From NCBI GenBank assembly GCA_030271555.1, contig JARXKQ010000101.1, positions 1-5,411 of the forward strand: a stretch of 5,411 nucleotides of DNA. The letters are read 5' to 3'. The DNA comes from Chloroflexota bacterium. GTDB lineage: Bacteria; Chloroflexota; Limnocylindria; Limnocylindrales; CSP1-4. The stretch's first letter is position 1. Each line of letters starts with the position of its first letter. The position numbers and the translations under genes are program-made. The notes below the pieces were generated by a model that was given only the letters and a program-made list of their open reading frames with translations, had not been told where the DNA came from and did not search any database. Positions 1-5,411 of this stretch are shown here, in pieces.

Positions 1-838
1 CGACCAGCCGCTCCGGTTCCAGCTCGAGTCGGTAGAGCGACGAGCGTCCGGCATGCTCGTGCACGAGCAGCAAAGCTGAACCGTCGGGATACCACGATGG
101 TTCGATCTCACCGGGCAGATCCAGCGCAAACGTCCGCATCCGGCCGTCGCGCGGCCACCACAGCATGGGTCGGGGCAGGTCATCTCTTTCGTGGCTGACC
201 AGGATCCGCTCGTCACCGGCTATCTCCGAAAAGCCGCTCGACGCGAGGCCGAGGCCCGGCCCATCCCACAGATCGCCGATCACAGCGCCGTCCAGATCGA
301 CCACGCGCAGCGCCGCGTGACGCGAATCGCCGTGCTCCGAGTGATGAAAGCAGAGCAGGGCCTCGTCGGCCGACAGCCCGCCCAGCCACGACTCATTCGC
401 GTTCTCGTAGATGCGCCGAACACCGTCGGCGACTACGTCGATCGACGTGCCACCCTCGCCCGAGCCACCGATGGCGGCGATCTCATACCCAAGCTCGAGG
501 CCGGTGCTGTAGAACCGACCGAGCTCCTCGGCCGCAACCGTGGCGCTGGCGCCGTCGAACGGCTGGAACATCCAATGGCCGAACTCGTCACCGTCGGTGT
601 CGTCGAACCACCACACCTGTCCGCCACGCGGCCCGATGTGGCCGTTGAGCGTGCCCTCGCGCCGATCGGTCAGTTGGCGTGTCGTACCGGCCGCGCGGTC
701 CGACGCGAACAGCTCCCATTTGCCACCGATTTGGTTCGAGGCGTAAATCAGGCGCTCAGGCGCGTCGGTGGCCCATTCGGGCAACGTCGTGCGCGGCGCG
801 CGGAAGCGCTTCCGCCAGGGGGCGTCGGCAGGTGACAT
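1..838 (-). CDS. S9 family (prolyl oligopeptidase-like) peptidase, N-terminal part, runs off the left edge
   Basis: The reading frame is open from the ATG at 838-836 to the left edge, giving 279 residues and no stop. The N-terminus reads WRKRFRAPRTTLPEWATDAP (residues 8-27), then IYASN and KWELFASD (residues 31-47) and RQLTDRREGT. This is the usual opening of cytoplasmic S9 peptidases, whose N-terminal beta-propeller gates a C-terminal alpha/beta-hydrolase. Later blade-like repeats include GGQVWWFDDTDGDEFGHWMF (72-91), GGLSADEALLCFHHSEHGD (153-171) and PSWYPDGSALLLVH (247-260), the last a TolB-like blade. Family members are usually about 600 residues, so the catalytic Ser-Asp-His domain should lie beyond position 1 and cannot be checked here. 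No signal peptide is seen, so the protein is probably cytoplasmic and cleaves peptides or acylated peptides. No Shine-Dalgarno precedes the ATG; a TATAAT-like hexamer 7 bases upstream suggests a leaderless transcript. An in-frame GTG at 859-857 is a less likely alternative start, and an in-frame stop lies at 883-881. Family assignment is fairly firm; the substrate is unknown. Confidence 0.82.
   Translation of the reverse strand, partial: MSPADAPWRKRFRAPRTTLPEWATDAPERLIYASNQIGGKWELFASDRAAGTTRQLTDRREGTLNGHIGPRGGQVWWFDDTDGDEFGHWMFQPFDGASATVAAEELGRFYSTGLELGYEIAAIGGSGEGGTSIDVVADGVRRIYENANESWLGGLSADEALLCFHHSEHGDSRHAALRVVDLDGAVIGDLWDGPGLGLASSGFSEIAGDERILVSHERDDLPRPMLWWPRDGRMRTFALDLPGEIEPSWYPDGSALLLVHEHAGRSSLYRLELEPERLV
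817..822 (+). promoter_or_regulatory. Candidate Shine-Dalgarno for the GTG start of the small secreted protein
   Basis: AGGGGG lies 9 bases before the GTG at 832-834. It is the only purine-rich tract at a usable distance from any canonical start that keeps the positively charged KKR segment of the signal peptide, so it supports GTG 832. It lies inside the oppositely oriented peptidase coding region, in GC-rich sequence where such tracts arise by chance. Confidence 0.4.
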
Positions 839-1299
839 CTCGGGGATTATCGTCGCCACCGGCGAGTTACTCTTCCGCGATCAAGAAGCGACTTGCTCTG
901 CTGTGGATGTCGGTTGTGTTGGCGCTGACGCTCGCGCTGGCGGCTCCCACCGCAGCGACGACCGGCTACACCTTTGTAACGGTCAACCAGCATTGCTACG
1001 GCGCCCAGTTTCAGGACGTCTACTTCAGGGTGCGGCTAACCGCCGCCGGCTCAACGTCTGCCAACAAGCTCACGATCAATTCGCAGTCGCAGTACTTCAG
1101 CGGCGGCAAGTGGCACAAGTCCTACGTGTATTCCCAGGACAAGACGTCGTTCGCGCCCAACGGCCAGCCGCACTCGATCGACTACTCGTACACCCACGAA
1201 GGAACCAACGCCAACAACTGGCGCATCGTGTCCAAGCTGCGTGCCTGGAACGGCACTCACCTGCTCGCGAGCAAGACCCTCAAGAGTCTCGCCTGCTGA
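832..1299 (+). CDS. Small secreted protein of unknown family
   Basis: From the GTG at 832 this gives 155 residues. Residues 18-20 (KKR) followed by a hydrophobic stretch at about 21-38 (LALLWMSVVLALTLALAA) and PTAATTG form a clear Sec signal peptide, with cleavage probably near residue 37-42. The mature part, about 115 residues, is rich in Ser, Thr, Tyr, Asn and Lys. It alternates like beta-strands (FQDVYFRVRLTAAG, NKLTINSQSQYFSGGKWHKS, NNWRIVSKLRAWNGTHLLAS) and has exactly two cysteines, C55 in HCYG and C155 as the last residue, well placed to form one disulfide closing the domain. No catalytic motif or known family is recognised. The start is uncertain: the ATG at 907 would remove the KKR segment, while a non-canonical ATC at 880 would give an ideal IKKRL signal start. 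The next gene, pckA, converges on it. The secreted character is well supported; the function is unknown. Confidence 0.68.
   Translation: MTSRGLSSPPASYSSAIKKRLALLWMSVVLALTLALAAPTAATTGYTFVTVNQHCYGAQFQDVYFRVRLTAAGSTSANKLTINSQSQYFSGGKWHKSYVYSQDKTSFAPNGQPHSIDYSYTHEGTNANNWRIVSKLRAWNGTHLLASKTLKSLAC
846..851 (-). promoter_or_regulatory. Candidate -10 element for the S9 peptidase (leaderless start)
   Basis: On the minus strand GATAAT (5 of 6 to TATAAT) sits exactly 7 bases before the A of the peptidase ATG at 838. This is the spacing expected if transcription starts at the ATG itself. No good -35 hexamer is seen 16-18 bases further upstream. The lack of any Shine-Dalgarno in front of the ATG fits a leaderless mRNA, which is common in several high-GC phyla. 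The call rests on a single hexamer. Confidence 0.35.
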
Positions 1300-1352
1300 A
1301 GCGCCGCAAGCCGAGGTCGTAGCACCGCGACAGCGGGGCTTCCACGGAGGCG

Positions 1353-1380
1353 CGCAGCAGCGGCCCGAAGGCCGTCTGCG
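1353..1380. terminator. GC-rich hairpin between converging genes, possible bidirectional terminator
   Basis: CGGCC (1361-1365) and GGCCG (1370-1374) pair around a CGAA loop. Beyond a small internal loop, CGCAG (1353-1357) pairs with CTGCG (1376-1380). The structure lies between the stop of the secreted-protein gene and the stop of pckA, where a shared terminator would be expected. Neither side has a clear T-run, so it is not a textbook intrinsic terminator. The rest of the 90-base gap (1300-1389) shows nothing else. Confidence 0.35.
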
Positions 1381-1389
1381 GAGACAGTT

Positions 1390-2997
<1,608 letters not shown>

Positions 2998-3005
2998 TGG
3001 CCGGT

Positions 3006-3011
3006 TCTCCT
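3006..3011 (-). promoter_or_regulatory. Shine-Dalgarno of pckA, fixes the GTG start
   Basis: Minus-strand AGGAGA lies 8 bases before the GTG at 2997-2995. It is a near-consensus ribosome binding site at ideal spacing. It is the strongest site in the window and the reason for taking GTG as the start. It also shows that pckA has a real 5' leader. Confidence 0.75.
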
Positions 3012-3128
3012 TGCTCAGCGGAGCGCGGGATTCGTGGGCGCGCTCGTCTACTGGCGGACCGGCCGCGCGTCCCGGGTCAGCTCACAGGCTGGCTCCGCGA
3101 GTCGGCTTTCGCGGTTCGTTGGCTGCGA

Positions 3129-3134
3129 ATTGTA
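3129..3134 (-). promoter_or_regulatory. Candidate -10 element of the pckA promoter
   Basis: Minus-strand TACAAT (5 of 6 to TATAAT) lies in an AT-richer patch of the 188-base divergent intergenic region (2998-3185). It would start transcription near 3121 and give pckA a leader of about 120 bases. TTGCAA at 3156-3161 could be a -35, but the 21-base spacer is too long for a standard sigma-70 promoter, so another factor or a different -35 would be needed. No clear operator or riboswitch is recognised in the rest of this region. Confidence 0.3.
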
Positions 3135-3185
3135 CGCCCGCTGTCCACCACCAAATTGCAACCAGTGCGAATATGCGCGGGTTAC

Positions 3186-3782
3186 ATGACCGTGAAGGCT
3201 GCGAACCCAAGGGTCGACTGGCTGCTATTCCTGCTGCTCGGCGCGATGTGGGGCAGCAGCTACCTGTTCATCAAGATCGGCGTCACGGCCGGGTTGCCGC
3301 CGCTGACCCTGGTAATGGGTCGCCTGTTCATTGGTGGGTTGCTGCTCTTCCTCGTGGTGCGGCTGGCCAAGGAACCGCTCCCCCGCACCCTGCGCGAGTA
3401 CGCCAAGCTCAGCGTCCTGGGCTTTTTCGGCATTGCGCTGCCCTTCTACCTGATCACCGTCGCTGAGGCGAGCACCGACTCGGCCCTCGCGGCCGTCCTC
3501 GTGTCGCCCGTGCCGCTGTTCGTGATCCCCATGAGCGCGCTGTTCCTGCACGACGAGCGGCTGACCCCGGCGCGCATCGCCGGCGTGGTCATCGGCTTGA
3601 TTGGCGTCGCCATCCTGGTCGGCTTCGACCCAGCATCGCTCGTCAAGAACGACGTTGGCGCCGAGCTGCTTCTCGTGGCGTCGGCCGTCTCGTACGCCAT
3701 CGCCGGCGTCTACGCCAAAAAATACATCGTGGGCTACCGACCGATGATCCGGCGCTGTTCGAGGTCGGGACCGCGTTCGTGA
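3186..3782 (+). CDS. EamA/DMT-family transporter, N-terminal part of a frameshifted gene
   Basis: From ATG 3186 this frame gives 198 residues. The first 185 are a good EamA-family (drug/metabolite transporter superfamily) membrane protein. WLLFLLLGAMWGSSYLFIKIG (12-32) is the classic first helix with the WGSS signature. Further helices lie at about 37-60, 75-93, 98-120, 130-147 and 157-176, and LTPARIAGVVIGLIGVAIL (126-144) is the typical end of the first EamA repeat. After R185 the frame turns into RPMIRRCSRSGPRS and ends at TGA 3780-3782, while the expected transporter sequence continues in the -1 frame. Intact members have about 300 residues and ten helices in two repeats and export amino acids, metabolites or drugs; the substrate cannot be read here. 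The Shine-Dalgarno is weak (GGG at 3179-3181). GTG 3192 is an alternative start. With one base restored near 3741 the whole gene would encode about 318 residues. The UbiA-family gene follows the second half on the same strand. Confidence 0.75.
   Translation: MTVKAANPRVDWLLFLLLGAMWGSSYLFIKIGVTAGLPPLTLVMGRLFIGGLLLFLVVRLAKEPLPRTLREYAKLSVLGFFGIALPFYLITVAEASTDSALAAVLVSPVPLFVIPMSALFLHDERLTPARIAGVVIGLIGVAILVGFDPASLVKNDVGAELLLVASAVSYAIAGVYAKKYIVGYRPMIRRCSRSGPRS
3737..3749 (+). other. Frameshift site in the EamA transporter gene
   Basis: Upstream of about 3740 the protein reads KKYIVGYR in one frame. Downstream it continues as DDPALFEVGTAFVMIAV in the frame whose codons include GAT 3743-3745. A change of -1 frame (one missing base) joins them. 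Adding one C to the CC at 3741-3742 would give GYRPDDPALFEV without disturbing either side. Loss of a base from a short C run is the simplest cause, as a true mutation or a sequencing/assembly error. No slippery heptamer of the programmed-frameshift kind is seen here. Confidence 0.7.
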
Positions 3783-4141
3783 TGATCGCCGTCGCGGCGT
3801 TCATCTTCGAGCGGCCGTGGGAAGCGCCCATCAACTTCGACTCGGTCCTTTCGGTCGCCTGGCTGGGCCTGTTCGGGTCGGGCTTCGCGTTTCTCATCTT
3901 CTTCCGGCTGATCACCAACTGGGGTGCCACGCGAACCTCGACGGTCGCGTACCTGATGCCGGTCGTCGGCATCATCCTGGGCGCCCTGGTACTGCGCGAG
4001 GAGATCACCGCCAGCCGGCTGTTCGGCACCGTGTTGGTCATCGGTGGCGTGGCGCTGGTCAATATCAAGCGCGAGGCGATCGCCTCGTTCTTGGGTGGGT
4101 TGCGCGGCCGCCGCAGAAACTTGGTATCTGGACAGAACTAG
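3779..4141 (+). CDS. EamA/DMT-family transporter, C-terminal part of the frameshifted gene
   Basis: This frame carries the second half of the transporter. Starting from GTG 3779 (or ATG 3782) it has 119-120 residues, and recognisable sequence extends upstream to about 3743 (DDPALFEVGTAF). It contains VAWLGLFGSGFAFLIFFRLI (about 27-46), WGATRTSTVAYLMPVVGIILGALVL (48-72), and EEITASRLFGTVLVIGGVALVNI (74-96), the hallmark end of the second EamA repeat. A basic cytoplasmic tail with GRRR follows. The expected helix just before ERPW would be cut short if translation began at 3779, so a separately made fragment would lack a full helix. The stop of the first half (TGA 3780-3782) overlaps the ATG at 3782-3784 as TGATG, an arrangement that could allow coupled reinitiation. 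It is best read as the 3' part of one broken gene. The UbiA gene begins 24 bases later. Confidence 0.72.
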   Translation: MMIAVAAFIFERPWEAPINFDSVLSVAWLGLFGSGFAFLIFFRLITNWGATRTSTVAYLMPVVGIILGALVLREEITASRLFGTVLVIGGVALVNIKREAIASFLGGLRGRRRNLVSGQN

Positions 4142-4151
4142 TTTCCGCTGC

Positions 4152-4157
4152 TAGCCT
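4152..4157 (+). promoter_or_regulatory. Weak candidate -10 element before the UbiA-family gene
   Basis: TAGCCT fits the relaxed TANNNT pattern and ends 8 bases before the A of ATG 4166, which has no Shine-Dalgarno. This matches the layout of a leaderless internal promoter, as proposed for the peptidase gene. There is no matching -35, and read-through from the transporter gene is the simpler way to express this gene. Confidence 0.2.
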
Positions 4158-4165
4158 TCCGAGCC

Positions 4166-5269
4166 ATGAGCACCACCTCGCCTGCCCAAGGCACCGCCAC
4201 CGAATCCGTCACGCTGCGCGCCCGCTTCTCGGCCTGGGCCGAGATCATGCAGACCGCCAACGCCCCCGTCGACAAGCCGCTCGACGGGCTGGGCAAGTGG
4301 CTCGTCATGACCCGCGCGGCCGTCTTCCCCATGACGCTCTGGTCGGGCACGATCGGCGCCCTCCTCGCCGTCGAGCAGGCCCGACTCGCGCCGGCCGGCA
4401 CGATATCGATCGACTGGATCGCGGTGGTGCTCGCGGTCGTCGGCATCGTTCTCGCCCACGCGGCCAACAACCTGATCAACGACTACTTCGACATGACCGG
4501 CGGCATCGACACGGACGGCTACGTTCGCGCCCTGTACGCACCGCACCCGGTGCTGAGCGGCTGGGTCACGAAACAGACTCTGCGCAACGTGATGGTCGGC
4601 CTGACGGTGCTGGGCGGCCTGATCATGCTGCTGCTTGCCTACTGGCACGGCCCGCTGGTCATCGTGTTCGCGCTCGCCGGCCTGTTCCTCAGCGTCTTCT
4701 ACGTCGCCCCGCCGTTCAGCCTCAAGCGCCACGGCCTGGGCGAGCTCGACGTGTTCCTGACCTGGGGCCCGCTGATGATCGGCGGCACCTACCTGGTCGC
4801 AGTCACGCCGCTCGACACCAGCAAGCTCATCCAGGTGATGCTCCTCTCGATGCCCTACGCCCTGCTCGTCACGAGCGTGCTGTTCGGCAAGCACATCGAC
4901 AAGATCGAGCCCGACACGAAACTCGGCATCCACACGGTGCCGGTCATCCTGGGCGAGAAGCTCGCCCGCCGCACCAACCAGGTGCTGATGATCGCCTTCT
5001 ACCCGCTCATCCTGGCGGCGGTGCTCGCCGGCTGGGTCGGCCCGTGGGTGCTGCTCGCGGTGCTGGCGGTGCCAACCCTGTGGAGCGTCCTCAAGGTCTA
5101 CAACTCGCCCAAGCCCGCCGGCCCGCCACCGTGGTACCCGGCGCGCGGCTGGCCGCTCTGGTTCGTGGGCTTCGCCTTCCGCCACGTCCGACTCGCCGGC
5201 TTCCTGCTGACGATTGGCCTCGTGCTGAACGTCATCGTTCCGGTGAAGCTGCCGCTCCCCTGGCTCTAG
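4166..5269 (+). CDS. UbiA-family membrane prenyltransferase
   Basis: This complete protein of 367 residues is strongly hydrophobic with about nine membrane segments: roughly 46-68, 82-102, 141-159, 162-182, 196-214, 220-240, 272-291, 292-309 and 328-358. The first aspartate-rich motif is NNLINDYFDMTGGIDTD at 101-117 (N102, D106, D109, D115), which binds Mg2+ and the prenyl diphosphate. The second lies in GKHIDKIEPDTKLGIHT at 241-257, with D245 and D250 and the following LGIHTVPV that parallels the AGKRTLAV of MenA/UbiA enzymes. The family joins a polyprenyl chain to an aromatic or other acceptor in the membrane. The NDYFD form recalls MenA (menaquinone synthesis), but the substrate is not certain, so no symbol is given. 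The soluble N-terminal 45 residues and C-terminal proline-rich loop (315-325) make it longer than the usual 290-310. In the second motif a lysine stands where the first Asp is usual. The ATG has no Shine-Dalgarno. It lies 24 bases after the transporter gene, probably in one operon, and is followed at once by a hairpin. Confidence 0.9.
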   Translation: MSTTSPAQGTATESVTLRARFSAWAEIMQTANAPVDKPLDGLGKWLVMTRAAVFPMTLWSGTIGALLAVEQARLAPAGTISIDWIAVVLAVVGIVLAHAANNLINDYFDMTGGIDTDGYVRALYAPHPVLSGWVTKQTLRNVMVGLTVLGGLIMLLLAYWHGPLVIVFALAGLFLSVFYVAPPFSLKRHGLGELDVFLTWGPLMIGGTYLVAVTPLDTSKLIQVMLLSMPYALLVTSVLFGKHIDKIEPDTKLGIHTVPVILGEKLARRTNQVLMIAFYPLILAAVLAGWVGPWVLLAVLAVPTLWSVLKVYNSPKPAGPPPWYPARGWPLWFVGFAFRHVRLAGFLLTIGLVLNVIVPVKLPLPWL

Positions 5270-5270
5270 T

Positions 5271-5287
5271 GGTGCGCTGAACGCACC
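5271..5287 (+). terminator. Hairpin directly after the UbiA-family gene, likely terminator
   Basis: GGTGCG (5271-5276) and CGCACC (5282-5287) form a perfect 6-base stem with a 5-base loop, starting one base after the TAG stop. The position suggests transcription termination or 3'-end protection of the transporter/prenyltransferase message. No T-run follows, which is usual for hairpins in GC-rich genomes but weakens the call. Confidence 0.45.
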
Positions 5288-5301
5288 TACGGTCCGCCGA
5301 G

Positions 5302-5318
5302 CCGGCCAAAACTGCCGG
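5302..5318. repeat. Inverted repeat (second hairpin downstream of the UbiA-family gene)
   Basis: CCGGC (5302-5306) and GCCGG (5314-5318) can pair around a 7-base A-rich loop. It lies 14 bases after the first hairpin and may act with it as a tandem terminator or serve a converging gene beyond the right edge. No T-run is present. Confidence 0.3.
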
Positions 5319-5331
5319 GACGCACTGCGCC

Positions 5332-5353
5332 CACGCTCAGCGCACGCTCAGCA
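5332..5353. repeat. 11-base tandem duplication
   Basis: CACGCTCAGCG (5332-5342) is followed directly by CACGCTCAGCA (5343-5353), 10 of 11 bases identical. It lies in the gene-free tail (5270-5411). Only two copies are present, so it is probably a local slippage product; no operator role can be shown. Confidence 0.55.
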
Positions 5354-5376
5354 CGTCGCCAAATCGCGGTCTACTG

Positions 5377-5391
5377 GGTCCCAAATGGACC
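5377..5391. repeat. Inverted repeat near the right edge
   Basis: GGTCC (5377-5381) and GGACC (5387-5391) can form a 5-base stem with a 5-base loop. It could be a small hairpin or a dyad binding site. Nothing around it decides between these, and a stem this short may be chance. Confidence 0.25.
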
Positions 5392-5411
5392 TCGCCGCCC
5401 AATCTCCGGAC

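Noticed and set aside
720..748. TTGCCA (720-725) with GTAAAT (743-748) as a promoter for the secreted-protein gene
   Set aside because: The -35 is 5 of 6, but the -10 matches only 3 of 6 and the site lies within the peptidase coding region; such matches are expected by chance.
191..835. 214-codon open frame on the plus strand
   Set aside because: It lies antisense to the peptidase reading frame, which carries clear S9 family sequence. Its own protein is Arg/Ala/Val-rich with no domain, a usual shadow in GC-rich DNA.
768..1322. 184-codon open frame overlapping the secreted-protein gene
   Set aside because: It is Arg/Gln/Ala-rich without a domain, and the overlapping frame has a convincing signal peptide and normal composition.
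3737..3784. Programmed ribosomal frameshifting in the transporter gene
   Set aside because: No slippery heptamer or stable downstream pseudoknot is evident near the frame change, and transporters of this family are not known to use it; a deletion or sequencing error is simpler.
4151..5185. 344-codon open frame on the minus strand
   Set aside because: It is antisense to the UbiA-family gene and codes for a low-complexity Glu/His/Asp/Arg-rich protein, an artefact of codon bias on the opposite strand.
3817..5280. 487-codon open frame on the plus strand
   Set aside because: It spans the transporter end and the prenyltransferase in another frame. The product is extremely rich in Arg, His, Pro and Gly with no domain, whereas the other frame has full EamA and UbiA signatures.
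5337..5411. Possible C-terminal end of a converging minus-strand gene
   Set aside because: Two minus-strand frames are open from the right edge, one to a stop at 5337-5339 and one to a stop at 5348-5350, for only about 20-24 residues each. Neither has recognisable sequence, and there is no way to choose.

Overview
The window is a GC-rich bacterial chromosome segment with five loci and no sign of phage, transposon, CRISPR, tRNA or rRNA. No lineage marker is decisive. The strong G/C bias at third codon positions, an ATP-type PEP carboxykinase, an S9-type peptidase with an actinobacterial or chloroflexotal look, and possible leaderless starts would suit a high-GC Actinomycetota (for example Thermoleophilia) or Chloroflexota. 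That placement is inference only.

Layout: (1) Positions 1-838, minus strand: the N-terminal 279 residues of an S9 (prolyl oligopeptidase-like) peptidase. Only the beta-propeller part is present; the catalytic hydrolase domain lies beyond the left edge. (2) Positions 832-1299, plus strand: a small secreted protein of unknown family. Its best start overlaps the peptidase start head to head. (3) Positions 1390-2997, minus strand: a complete ATP-dependent PEP carboxykinase (pckA) with all motifs intact, a GTG start and a good Shine-Dalgarno. It converges with gene 2 across a 90-base gap that holds a strong hairpin. (4) Positions 3186-4141, plus strand: an EamA/DMT-family transporter split by an apparent one-base deletion near 3741. 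The two halves lie in different frames and meet at a TGATG stop/start overlap. (5) Positions 4166-5269, plus strand: a complete UbiA-family membrane prenyltransferase, 24 bases after the transporter and probably co-transcribed with it. Positions 5270-5411 hold hairpins and an 11-base tandem duplication, with no supportable gene.

The genes do not form one pathway. pckA is central carbon metabolism (gluconeogenesis or anaplerosis), the UbiA protein probably serves quinone or other prenyl-lipid synthesis, and the transporter and peptidase are generic housekeeping or accessory functions. The intergenic region at 2998-3185 is a divergent control region serving pckA and the transporter/prenyltransferase pair. 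I see no convincing new multi-gene system. The points most worth checking are the split transporter, the overlapping head-to-head starts at 832-838, the orphan secreted protein, and the shifted second aspartate motif of the UbiA protein.
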